NCBI GenBank assembly: GCA_965204665.1
Contig: OZ242002.1
Location: forward strand, 1,860,001-1,924,000
Length of the DNA: 64,000 nucleotides
Direction: 5' to 3'
DNA from: Nemesobacter sp965204665
GTDB taxonomy: Bacteria > Desulfobacterota_D > UBA1144 > Nemesobacterales > Nemesobacteraceae
Under the pieces are notes generated by a model. It made no database searches and was not told the origin of the DNA. It saw nothing but the letters and a program-made list of their open reading frames with translations. The position numbers were made by a program, and so were the translations under genes. The first letter of the stretch is position 1; every line of letters begins with the position of its first letter. This document shows positions 45,680-56,103 of this stretch, piece after piece.

Positions 45680-47236
45680 TCATGCCGTCTGCGGGCCGTG
45701 AACTCTCCTCCCCGCGCAGTACTCCCTGAATTTTTCCACCCCCAGGATGTTCAAAACCCGTGTCAAGTTGTAAGCCAGCGTCATCAGGCTGAACTCACCC
45801 CTGCATTTCTCGAGACCCCGCATCAGAAACTGATGAAAGCCGTTTCCGACCTTCAATGTTCCGAACAGATGTTCAACAATTTTCCCGCGCTTCCTCATCT
45901 TCTCTCCTCCCTGTTCCATTCTCCGCCTGTGCCTCTCAAGTACTTCCCGGTGTTCCCACCTTCGTATCGACCTGACCTGCATCTTCTCATCGATGCAGCG
46001 CCTGCGCATCGGACACGCTCCGCAGTCCGCACTTCCGCTTCTGTATACAGTGTACTTCTTCCCTGCTCTGAATCTCGGATTTACGCCGGGAATCAGCCGC
46101 CTTCCCTGCGGACAATGATGACAATCCTCTTCAGCGTCGTAAGTGAATTCGTCAAGACTGTAACGCCCCCGTTGTTTCATTACCGAACTGTTGTCGGGAA
46201 CAGGCACATAGACCGTAATGTCCTCATCTTCGCACCGCTTGAGTTCCATGCTCTCGTAATAACCTCCGTCGGCCAGTCCGGTCAGCTGCTCCGTACCGAG
46301 ACTTCTCTTCGCCTCCGTAAGCATCCCGGACAGCTGACGGCTGTCCTTGCCGTCCTGAACCACATTCTCGGCAGCGACAAGCTTGTGCTTCGAGTCCACC
46401 GCTGTCTGCGCGTTGTAACCCGCCACAATCTGTCCCCGCCTACCTGAGCAGCCTCGCGTCTTCGTCCACCGTCGATACCTGAGTGTCGCCGCTTCTCTCC
46501 ATGCGGTCCCCGGTCTCCCGAGTCTCCTCCTGACGCTTTCCGAGCTTCTCAATCTTCTCCCGCAGCATCCTGTCGTCGGCTGCATCCTGTATCCCCGCCT
46601 TCTCGTCAGCGGCGTCGGCCTCCTCAAGTTCCCGCTGATACTGTTCTATCCTGCTCTCTATATTCTCCAACTCTCTGTCTATATAACCCCGGGTCCGTAT
46701 GCCTGCCGTGCTCGCGTCCGCAGATAAGAAAGAACCGTCGACGCCACCTCATCCCCGCCGAACAGGGACAGATCCCTGCACAGCATAATAAAATCCCTGT
46801 TGACCTTCTTCAGCTGCTCAGCATGATTCCTGCGGAAATCAGCAATGCTCCTGCAGGACGGCCGCATCCCCTGTACCAGCCGGCATCACTTCAAGATTCC
46901 TTCGGGTCTCAGCTTCGAGCTTGCGGCTGCTTCGTATACCGTTCTGATATCCGTAGAGATGCAAGCTTCAGCATGGCCCACGGATTATATGGAGGATGCC
47001 CAGCCGTGGTGCCGGCCTCCGTATGCATGAATCCCATGGAAGACAGATCAAGAGTGTCGACATAGGCATCAAGTGCCCGAACCTGGTGGTTCTCTCCCAC
47101 ATAGTCTTCCACTCTCTCGGGCAGAAGCAGTATCTGTCCGCGGTCAAGTGCGGGTTTGTATCGGCGTCGGTTCATTGCGTATTACACCTCGGTATTGAGA
47201 ATGATGTAATTATACCTCGGTGAAGGGGTGATTCAA
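45652..47236 (-). mobile_element. Decayed IS1182-type insertion sequence
   Basis: About 1.6 kb containing the broken transposase. TTGAATC occurs inward-facing near both ends (about 45653 and, reversed, about 47231), which may be vestiges of terminal repeats. The real ends and any target duplication are not certain. The element is not autonomous. Confidence 0.5.
45680..47175 (-). pseudogene. IS1182-family transposase pseudogene
   Basis: Read from 47175 backwards, the protein text is continuous only if the frame is changed at least three times: 47175-46909 (MNRRRYKPALDRGQILLLPE), 46867-46679, 46670-46440 and 46627-45680. The last part has SKHKLVAAENVVQDG, DGGYYESMEL and KMRKRGKIVEHLFGTLK, the DDE region and C-terminus of IS1182/IS1380-like transposases, including the cysteine-rich CHHCPQG insert. 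Full length would be about 498 residues. The several frame breaks make it inactive. Confidence 0.8.
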
Positions 47237-47361
47237 TACTTAACTGCTTGTAATAAAAAAATAATTATGCCGCCGGATCGGCCGAGGAGGGGGGACAAAT
47301 CAGATTCGGTAAAAACATCCCGGTTCCGAGACCTGCGCTGAAAACAACGCAGAACCTCAGA

Positions 47362-47382
47362 ATACTTTCACAGTCTCAATTG
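47362..47382 (+). repeat. Partial copy of the palindrome arm
   Basis: Matches 45500-45520 in 20 of 21 positions and then diverges, so only one arm plus the centre is present. It flanks the IS remnant on the right as the palindrome does on the left. Confidence 0.7.
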
Positions 47383-47703
47383 CATATGAACTCACACAGA
47401 GAAACAGGTGTGTAAAGTTATCCGAAAATCTTATAAGAACGGAGCAACATTTGTCCCAAGTGTTTCACTTCGAAGTTTGATGGGTGCGGAGTTTCCCCTA
47501 GGAACATTCAGTTGTCGCGATGGATGCCTTGTATCTGTTGTTTGGTGGTGGTTTCGGGATGTCCAGATCGTGATTCGGATTCCAGATAAGGGTCCTCATC
47601 AAGGAAACTGGGTCCTCTCAGCGTAATTTAGTCTGAATCTGTCCAATAGACAACAACTGAAAATTCCTGGATCCCTCTCCCCTTCAGAAGGTTCCGCTGC
47701 AAG

Positions 47704-47735
47704 AACCCGGGCTTCAATCTCTTGAAACCCGGGTT
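47704..47735 (-). terminator. Hairpin after lipoprotein gene 2
   Basis: AACCCGGGCTTCAA and TTGAAACCCGGGTT pair with one mismatch around a TCTC loop. Poor T-tract, but the position (59 bases after the stop) and loop sequence resemble the terminator of paralogue 1. Confidence 0.6.
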
Positions 47736-47793
47736 TATCGGAACGTTTAAGTTGTTCCTTTCGCGGAAACAACTTCACAGGAACCGATTGAAC

Positions 47794-49212
47794 TCAGTCC
47801 ACGAATTCATATCGGGCCGGCGTGGTGCGGATTGTATTCGCTTCACCGGTCGACTGTACCTGAACAACATCGGCAGCAGCCGTTCCGTCGGCCTTCCCCA
47901 CGGAAATGTTCATGCCCGTGCCGCCCACCTTCCTGATATCTGCAGGAAAACCTCTGAACCGGATCTTATCATTCTGCGCCGCAGTGAAGTCCGTAATAGT
48001 ATCCTTGTCGCTTCTGTGCGCGTAGTCGATGACGAAAGTGTCGGCTCCGGCACCGCCGGTAAGGTTGTCGATTCCCTTATTACCTATGAGGGTGTCGTTC
48101 CCTCCTTCACCTTTAAGAGTATCGGCAACGTTTCCGCCTGTGAGAATATTCGCATTACCGTCTCCCGTAAAGGTAACTCCGGTAGTACGGGGACCATTGG
48201 ATCGTGAAACAGCGGAAAGGTTCTCGAAGTTGGTCATCCTTGCGGAAAGAGTCGTTCCCAGGGTGAAGTCGTTTTTCGCATCATCACCTACTGTTACTTT
48301 AGTAGAGTCCCCACCAACAATCCAGGTCCCCCCGAACACCACCAGAGTATCGTTGCCTTCACCGCCATCCGCCGTACCTGCAGTTCCGTGTCTCCAATCT
48401 GAAGTGTCGGTAGTGGTACCTAAACCGGGTTCGAGCGTATCGTTTCCTGCTCCGCCTCTTAGAGTGTCGACACCGTAACTTCCATATAGGTAATTGTCTT
48501 TTCCATCTCCGGTAAGAGTGTCGTCTCCCGAGCCGCAATGAATATTCTTAATATTCTCGAACTTATCAGTCCCGGCACTGGAATGCGTCATTGTCCCTTT
48601 GGAGAGGTCTATTGTCACAGCATAATCTATAACATAGGGGACACCCGGCTCTTCAGGGTCCGCATTACCACAAAAAAGATAGTTCTTACTACCTGTGCCG
48701 CCTATAAAAGTATCATCGCCCGGATCATCCATGTAAAAAGTATTTCCCCCGTCTCCACCGTAGATAGTATCATCACCGTCTCCACCCTGGAGTTCATCGG
48801 AATCCCCGCCATCGGCGTAGATGGTGTCATTTCCGGATTTACCTTCAATCAGGTCATCGCCGTCTCCGCCGTAGACAGTATCATTCCCAGCGCCGGCGTT
48901 GATTATGTTGTCGTACTGATTCCCGCATATAATATCGGCATCTGCAGTCCCTGCGACAGTAGTAGAGACACCGGCCACCGCATTTATACCGTTACTCACG
49001 TCGCATCTGGGGTCGCCGAAAGGTATCGGGTCACCCGTATCACCTTTTGCCCCCGGAGGTCCTGCAGGACCTGCAACCCCCGGGTCACCTTTCGGGCCTG
49101 CCGGACCTGTGGCCCCCGCCGGCCCCGCCGGTCCCATCTCTCCTTCACAGGCAACAAAGAAAACCGCTCCGCCGAGCAGAAACAACATCACTAAAAAATT
49201 ACGTAACTTCAT
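47794..49212 (-). CDS. Collagen-like RTX-repeat lipoprotein (paralogue 2)
   Basis: A 472-residue protein. The signal MKLRNFLVMLFLLGGAVFF is followed by VAC, a lipobox. Gly-X-Y triplets come next (GPAGPAGATGPAGPKGDPGV), then FGDPRCDVSNGINAVAGVS, almost identical to paralogue 1. The remainder is RTX repeats (GGDGDDLIEGKSGNDTIYADG, in parts GGEGNDTL). The first 100 residues and the C-terminal repeat region (TGDGNANILTGG, KIRFRGFPADI-like) align with 34356-35807. A GGGAGGTTTATT ribosome site precedes the ATG. Likely surface-anchored and calcium-binding. The paralogues are 12 kb apart with unrelated genes between. Confidence 0.87.
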   Translation of the reverse strand: MKLRNFLVMLFLLGGAVFFVACEGEMGPAGPAGATGPAGPKGDPGVAGPAGPPGAKGDTGDPIPFGDPRCDVSNGINAVAGVSTTVAGTADADIICGNQYDNIINAGAGNDTVYGGDGDDLIEGKSGNDTIYADGGDSDELQGGDGDDTIYGGDGGNTFYMDDPGDDTFIGGTGSKNYLFCGNADPEEPGVPYVIDYAVTIDLSKGTMTHSSAGTDKFENIKNIHCGSGDDTLTGDGKDNYLYGSYGVDTLRGGAGNDTLEPGLGTTTDTSDWRHGTAGTADGGEGNDTLVVFGGTWIVGGDSTKVTVGDDAKNDFTLGTTLSARMTNFENLSAVSRSNGPRTTGVTFTGDGNANILTGGNVADTLKGEGGNDTLIGNKGIDNLTGGAGADTFVIDYAHRSDKDTITDFTAAQNDKIRFRGFPADIRKVGGTGMNISVGKADGTAAADVVQVQSTGEANTIRTTPARYEFVD

Positions 49213-49518
49213 AATAAACCTCCCATGTAGAATTAGAATATTTTATTCGCCCATAATGTTTGGTTGTCCGCCGCGACAGAATCTTGCGACTTTCATCCTT
49301 ACGTTTCTGATTCTACCCCCCCTTATGAAGTCAAGCCGCCATGCTTCAACCTGCTTGACCTAACGGTTACGATTCCTTGTGTGACAAGGACGAAACTCGG
49401 CCACGTGATAGAGTTTCAGATGAAATTGTGCGATAGGATAATTGAAAATCATCAACGGGTTTGGTATGGTTTTATGGATATACTCGCTTTATATAATTTC
49501 CGTAATGAAGCACAGTTT
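49213..49518. other. Intergenic region with the lipoprotein 2 promoter
   Basis: 306 bases between divergent genes. Besides the reverse-strand promoter with G7 (49310-49334), an open forward frame continues from the permease gene through this region, but it has no ribosome site and crosses the promoter, so it is probably not translated. Confidence 0.5.
49310..49334 (-). promoter_or_regulatory. Putative phase-variable promoter of lipoprotein gene 2 (G7 in the spacer)
   Basis: On the reverse strand TTGACT (49334-49329), then TCATAA plus G7, then TAGAAT (49315-49310). The spacer is 13 bases, too short for efficient use. G11 would give 17. TTTCTGATTCTA on the forward strand just left of the tract is identical to paralogue 1. 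It lies about 100 bases upstream of the ATG at 49212. Confidence 0.75.
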
Positions 49519-51348
49519 ATGAATGACGCCGTCCAACCACAAGGCATTCGTTACGAAGCAGATGAAAAGCCGCCTACCCTGCTTGCTTTCGGTCTTGGAA
49601 TCCAACTCGCCACTCTTATTTTGGGTGGCATCGTATTCACTCCAGCGATCATTGTACGAGCCGCTGGAGGCACAGAGGATTATCTGTCTTGGGCCGTTTT
49701 CGCCGCATTAGTTATCAGTGGCCTGACAACCATACTGCAGGCTGTCCGAATCGGCCGATTGGGTGCCGGTTATGTTCTTGCCATGGGTACGTCGGGGGCG
49801 TTTATAGCCATCAGCGTCGCGGCACTGGAAAAAGGCGGACCGGGAATGCTTGCAACACTTGTGGTAGTCGCTGCACTGTTCCAGTTTATGCTCTCCGCAC
49901 GACTTTCCCTGCTACGCCGGATTCTGACTCCAACAGTCGCAGGAACGGTGATTATGCTGATTCCTGTGACTGTAATGCCGTTGGTTTTCAAAATCCTCGG
50001 CGACCTGCCTGAAAGCGCCCCCGTATCCGCCGGCCCCATATGCGCAGTAATGACATTGCTCGTGTTCACGGTGCTCACACTAACGACCTCAGGTACACTG
50101 CGTCTGTGGGCTCCGGTCATCGGAGTAATTGCCGGCTCCATCATGGCAGTATTTTACGGAATTTTTGATATGACCGGCGTGAGCGAGGCTTCCTGGCTTG
50201 GTTTTCCAAAAGGAACATGGCCCGGCCTAGATTTCAGTTTCGGTCCGGTCTTCTGGGCATTGCTTCCGGCATTCGTTTTTGTAACCTTAGTCGGAGCAAT
50301 TGAAACCATCGGTGACTCCGTCGCCGTTCAGCGCGTTTCCTGGCGCAAGTCTAGGGCCGTGGATTTTCGGGCAGTACAGGGAGCCGTGGCTGCAGACGGG
50401 ATGGGTAATCTGTTGTCAGGTCTGTTCGGGACAGTCCCCAACACGACCTACTCAACAGGTGTTTCGGTCACCGAACTCACCGGTGTCGGTTCCCGCCAAG
50501 TGGGAGTCATGTTGGGTCTGGTGGTGATCGCCATTGCATTTCTTCCGAAATTTCTGGCTCTGATACTCGCAATTCCCGGACCTGTCGTGGCTGCTTATCT
50601 CACCGTCCTGCTTGCCATGCTGTTTGCTCTCGGGATGAAGATAGTGGTGCAGGATGGTATGAATTATCGAAAGGCTCTGATTGTCGGTGTTGCTTTCTGG
50701 TTGGGTGTGGGGTTTCAAAATGATCTGATTTTCTCTAATCAGTTTTCGGGATTTGCTCGGATTTTACTTGAAAACGGCATGACTGCCGGAGGAATGACGG
50801 CAATTGTCTTGACTCTAGTGATGGAATCCGGTGCTCCACGTCGATATAAATTACAAGTTCCATTCAATATCTCCGAACTTACAAAAATCAGAGAGTTTCT
50901 CGCAAATTTCGCCTCCAGTCAAAACTGGGATGACAGCATGTCTTACCGTCTGGATGCCGTAGCTGAGGAGACCTTACTGAATATATTGTCACATGGGAAG
51001 ACTTCTGATACTGATAAGCCCGATGAAACACATCAAACTATTCAGGGCTCGAATGCTTCTACTTTTAAGTTGTCCACCGGAAAAAAAACTGATGCTTCGC
51101 GGAATCTACTGCTTACGGCATATAGGGATGAGAATAACGCAATTCTTGAGTTCATCGTCGCTCCCGGAGAAGAGAATTTACAGGACCGGATCGAATTGCT
51201 GAGAGAACGGATGGACGAATCAAATCCCGAGCGGGAGATTTCACTTCGAATCCTACGACATCTCGCTTCTTCAGTTCACCATCAGCAATATCATGACACA
51301 GACATAGTAACCGTGGTTGTTGACAGTAACTTGAATCCGGATGATTAA
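49519..51348 (+). CDS. NCS2-family nucleobase permease fused to a C-terminal ATP-binding (HATPase-like) domain
   Basis: From ATG 49519 the protein has 609 residues. ATG 49474 is an alternative and neither start has a strong ribosome site. The first 440 residues form about 12 membrane helices of a xanthine/uracil permease (LAFGLGIQLATLILGGIVFTP; FGTVPNTTYSTGVSVTELTG). The last 160 residues are cytoplasmic: FNISELTKIREFLANF and YRLDAVAEETLLNIL look like the N-box helix of an anti-sigma-factor/serine-kinase HATPase (EExxxN). The G1 and G2 glycine motifs are not obvious. Such a fusion would link nucleobase uptake to regulation. It lies 16 bases before the Type ISP gene and may be cotranscribed with it. 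Confidence 0.7.
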   Translation: MNDAVQPQGIRYEADEKPPTLLAFGLGIQLATLILGGIVFTPAIIVRAAGGTEDYLSWAVFAALVISGLTTILQAVRIGRLGAGYVLAMGTSGAFIAISVAALEKGGPGMLATLVVVAALFQFMLSARLSLLRRILTPTVAGTVIMLIPVTVMPLVFKILGDLPESAPVSAGPICAVMTLLVFTVLTLTTSGTLRLWAPVIGVIAGSIMAVFYGIFDMTGVSEASWLGFPKGTWPGLDFSFGPVFWALLPAFVFVTLVGAIETIGDSVAVQRVSWRKSRAVDFRAVQGAVAADGMGNLLSGLFGTVPNTTYSTGVSVTELTGVGSRQVGVMLGLVVIAIAFLPKFLALILAIPGPVVAAYLTVLLAMLFALGMKIVVQDGMNYRKALIVGVAFWLGVGFQNDLIFSNQFSGFARILLENGMTAGGMTAIVLTLVMESGAPRRYKLQVPFNISELTKIREFLANFASSQNWDDSMSYRLDAVAEETLLNILSHGKTSDTDKPDETHQTIQGSNASTFKLSTGKKTDASRNLLLTAYRDENNAILEFIVAPGEENLQDRIELLRERMDESNPEREISLRILRHLASSVHHQQYHDTDIVTVVVDSNLNPDD

Positions 51349-51363
51349 ACGCAATTATCTGAT

Positions 51364-54300
51364 ATGAAAACTACAGTAATGAAAGATACTGACACACAAC
51401 TGAACACGAACTTTACCACAATCGGAGAAGAGGCTCTGCGCCTCGCAAATCTGAAAAGCACCAACAAAGGCGAAAAATTTGAGAAGCTACTCTTACATAC
51501 TATGCCGTCTATTCCCGATTTGGAAATCAGTCGATGTTGGGGATGGAAAGAATTACCCGAACAAATTCGTAAAGATGTGTTTTCCGGGACAACTAAACAG
51601 GATGTGGGTATAGATATTGTCGCTGAGAGAAAAGATAACACTTATGTCGCAATTCAGGCCAAATGCATAAGTTCCGACAAGAATTTATATGCAAAAGATA
51701 TTGTCACTGCCCGCAATGCGATGGTATGGCGAAAGAACATCAGCCAGTGCTGGCTCGTTACTACAGGGGGTTGGACAAAAAATATCGAACGACAATTGGG
51801 TGAGGGATGGAGTCTCTTACACGCACCATCAAAATGGGCAGATGTTCCAATAATCCAGAAAAAAAGAACAGTTACCGAACTTGACACATTACAAAAAACA
51901 GCTCTGCAAAAAGTACTCAAGGGTTATGAGCAAGGTCATAACAGGGGTCGTCTTATCATGGCGTGCGGAACAGGAAAAACGTTAGTATCTCAACGCTTAG
52001 CCGAGATTATAACGCCAGACAACGGCATCGTTTTGTATGCGACACCCAGTATCGCACTGACCGGTCAATCACGCCAACACTGGCTCAGGGAAGCGAAAAG
52101 AGAAATAAGAACAGTCGTTGTGTGTTCGGATGCTGAAGCGGGAGCAACCATAGACATGTATACGAAAGAAATAGAAGCTCCATCCACTACCGACCCGGAA
52201 AAAATTATCGACCTTGTCAAAAAGGCACAAGATTCACTGAGCGATTTTATACAGGGTATGACGGTTATTTTCACTACATACCAGTCCATGCCAAAAATCA
52301 TCCACGCCCAAAAACTTGAAAATGGACTGCAGTCTATCGACTTCGTCATTGCGGACGAGGCACACCGTACGGCGGGTATAGTAGAAAATGATAATTCAAA
52401 AGCATTTCAGATGATACATCACGACCTCGACGCTAGTAAACGCCTCTACCAGACTGCTACTCCTAGAATATATTCAGAACGTTCAGTCAAGAGATTGATT
52501 GATGGACTGGAAGATAAAGAAGAACTGAAAACACGTGTCATTGACATGAGGAATGATACGGATTTCGGTCCAGAATTTCATAGACTGACTTTCAGGGACG
52601 CACTAAATGCCCCGGCAAATGAACGGCGACTCGTTGATTATGAAATTATCGTCGTCACAATCGACAGCAAAACAGAGTTCAATCTTACGGATGAAAAAGA
52701 GGCGGGGTTTAAGAAAATCAGCAATACATCCTTGTACCAGCGCATGGCAGCAGTAGGAATGGCGTTGTACGGTGTAACGCTTACAATTCGGAATACTCTC
52801 CCCCCCCCCCTCAAACTCAACTCACTCTGACCTGATACATTCCTGCATCGGTTACTGCAACACAAGAAATGTTGCAAAGGAAGTGGCTCGCGTGATGGAG
52901 GATGATCGACTTGAATCCTGGGTAAAAAAACAGGCACTAACTCATATTGGAAAACGGGCGCCGGTAGATAAGGTGAGCAGCGGCTACATTGATGGTAATA
53001 CCCGTGCTGCGAAACGATTCGAGGAGTTAGCCAAACTTGAAAATGCGCGTAAAAACAATAATACGCATATTACTATGAATGCGAAGATTCTGACCGAAGG
53101 AGTAGATGTACCTGCACTGGACGCAGTGTGCTTCATGGAACCTCGAGACAGTGAAGTTGATATCGTGCAGGCCGTGGGTCGAGTCATGCGCAAGCCGAAA
53201 GATGTCAATAAAACCAAGGGTTATATAATTGTTCCGGTAGTCATGAGTATGAAAAACTTATTGTTCGACGATGTGGATGAGACCTTATCCAAATGGAATC
53301 AGGATTGGCGGGTGCTAGGGCAAGTTCTCATGGCACTCAAAAGTCATGATCCGGATATTGAAACCGACCTGCATAAACGGATCAATATTCGAATCGGATG
53401 CGATACCAGAAGTGAACATACAAACGGAGAACCTGCACCTGATTTCTGGGGGAAATTACAGGAAGGCATGTTCAATAAACTGGTACCAACAATCAAGTCC
53501 AAACTGAGTCAGATTACCGAAAAAGAAATACAGACCAGCCTGATCAAACAAGCAGTCATAGGCGGTGCTAGAGCCATGCGACAGGAAACAGGTCTCGCGA
53601 AGAAACTTGCCGACATAGTTGGAGTTGCAGACAGTACAAATAAACCGGAAAAACGAGCATGCCTGCAGTCGTCACTAATACTGACGAACACACTGCTGAT
53701 GCATCAGCGTCTTCTCGAACGGGGCTCGCCGGAAGGTCGGGGGCTCGCGGACCTAGAAGATGTTCACAGAAGCAGACATCCGGAAGTTTTATTATTGCAA
53801 AGTTGGCGGAAAGTTCTTGAACACGACTATCGGGCCATCTTTGAACCGGGTGTAAACATCTTAGAACGGTCAAGAATGGGGGGTGCTGTCGAAGGTATGC
53901 GTAGTGCCCCCTACGCACATTGGCTGAACACTGCAGAAACATCGCAAAACAGTACGCAGAACTAGGTATGGATCAGGCAGGTGAACTGTTTCAAGCCGCA
54001 ATGGATGAAGCGGATGCCGAAGGTGCTTACTATACACTACCTTCCAGTGCGATGCTGTTGGCGGAGTTGGCCTGCGATGTGCGAGCTGCTGAAAACGACA
54101 CTTTATGGCAGAACCCGGACACTTGGAGGCATGAATCCATACTGGACCCGGCCTGCGGCTCCGGAACATTGCTTGCAGCCATCGCCACTGCTGTGCGAAG
54201 GCGCCGTGGTTCAGAATCCGACGACATCGCGGACAGAATACTGGTGGAGGAAGGACTGACCGGAATAGACCGAAACGCCCACGCCATACAGATAGCAGGG

Positions 54301-55905
54301 ACTCAGATCGCCATACAGTCCGAATCTCCATCCCTACAACAAATGGGTATTTACAAGATGCCTTGGGGGAAGATCAGTACCGATATGCACTCCGAAACAG
54401 ATGATGTCCTGCTCGGCAGTTTGGAATTATTGCTGACTGACCGTACAGGCTTCTATAATCAGGCACCCCTTCTTGAGGACGTAAAATATGAAAGCAGATC
54501 AAGAGACCAACTGACATTTAGTCAAACGGCACAAAAAGTGCAGGAAATACACGAACGGCTGGAGCGTACAGTAATCGGCATATCCAATCCACCTTATACA
54601 AAAGGTGCAAAAGTAGATAAAAATGTACAGGCTGAGATTCGTGCAGCGATTCAGAAGCGGCGCAAGTCACTGTTGAAATTGGTAAAGGAACGTAGAGATG
54701 ACATCGGAACGATGCTTGAAGCAGACAGCCTCAGGCCTTGGTTTTCCGTGCTGCTGGAGGAGATGATTGACAAAGATAAAGGCGTGATCGCAAAAGTCAT
54801 GCCTACAACAGCCTGCCTAGCGACAGACCCCAGTGAAAGACTCTTTTGGACAAAGCATTTTGATATCCTCTATATTATTACATTACATAGTCCGAAACAA
54901 CCGAATTGGAGTGTGGAAACGGGTATAACCGAAAGCCTCATGATAGGAAGACGGAAAAAAGATGATGCCCATGAATCTCCTGATACACAATTCATCAATC
55001 TGAACCGACGACCCAACAACAGCAAAGAAGTCCTTGCCCTGAGAGATGCAATTATCAATGAAACTGTTGATGCTGAATGGGGGAAAACAACGGTATGTTC
55101 AGCAGAAATTATGCAGGCAGGGGACTGGAGCGCATCAGTCTGGTATGACCCCGCACTAGCGAAAGCATCATGGGAAATGGAGAAATTAACGGAAAGTGAA
55201 GCATGGGGACATCTGGGAGAATTAGGACGTATATACACTACAAAGGAAATTGTCGGAAAACAAAAATGGCAGATGATCGAAGAACCGGATGCTGGAGAAA
55301 TATCAGTAGCAAAAAATGCCGGAAAAGACGGCTATAAGTATATGGAAGGTTGCGCCGACGCTTGGGCGAGTCGGTCTGAAAAATATAAGGATGATCCTAA
55401 AATACTCAACAATCTGCTGGGTAAAACAGGACATCTGCTGATTACAAACACGCAGAATTCATCAAGCGGACGACTGACGGCGTTTGCATCCGAAGAGGCG
55501 CTTGTCGGGTATGCCTGGACACCTGTACAATTCGTAACGCTGATGGAGGCCAGGGCATTAACAATTTGGTTGAATTCAACTCTCGGACTGATCGCGATGC
55601 GGCGGGTTCTCTCAAGAGCACTGACTTGGCCCATGTGGCAACCATCGGCGCTGATGAAAGTGACCATACCTGATATACGCAGCACCGAAGGAAAAAAGAG
55701 ACGGGACATCCTATGCGGGGGCTTCGAGGACCTCAAAAAACAGGAACTGGAACTATATCGTGAAGGATATACGAGTACACGACTAGCAATTGATGGAATT
55801 GTGGCGAAGGCGACGAATATCCCAGTGGAGAAACTCGTGGATTGGGGAAGGAGACTTGCCGAAGAACCCATGATAAACCAAGGTGGTCTCGGCAGAGGGA
55901 AATGA
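51364..55905 (+). CDS. Type ISP restriction-modification enzyme (LlaGI-like), split by two frame breaks
   Basis: Domain order: Mrr-type nuclease (GIDIVAERKDNTYVAIQAK, D84, K100), SF2 helicase (ACGTGKT about 200, ADEAHRTAG about 330, then GRVMRKP), coupler, N6-adenine methylase (DPACGSGT; NPPY) and a C-terminal specificity region. One intact frame would give about 1514 residues, as in single-chain enzymes. Frame 1 runs 51364-52830. It is lost at C11 (52800-52810) and resumes in another frame through 53965, which would need C10 or C13. It then returns to the first frame near C5 (53907-53911), which C6 would repair (SAPLRTLAEHC). As written, it makes a truncated nuclease-helicase and a separate methylase part (53920-55905). 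Confidence 0.75.
52800..52810 (+). repeat. C11 homopolymer inside the Type ISP gene
   Basis: Eleven consecutive C bases. C10 restores the helicase frame (PPPSNSTHSDLIHSCIGYCN), while C11 ends it 18 bases later. Phase-variable or an error of base calling. Confidence 0.85.
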
Positions 55906-56103
55906 AATCCGATGCGGACAGTGAAAAATAACCGCATCAAGAAACTCTTTGACTGTACTCCTATATATTGAGATATGCCTTATATATCTTTGAAATCAAA
56001 CACAGATCCGCCCGCCTTTACCGATTATTTCTCATAATTTGGTTCCTCGTTCCTGATGCAATATACTGTCTTCTGCATGATCCCGAAGTTCTCATCATAT
56101 AGA

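Larger units (their letters stand above)
47237..47793. other. Intergenic region between IS remnant and lipoprotein gene 2
   Basis: About 560 bases with a 21-base partial copy of the palindrome (47362-47382) and a terminator-like hairpin (47704-47735). A frame at 47408-47626 exists but has no recognised domain. Confidence 0.4.
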
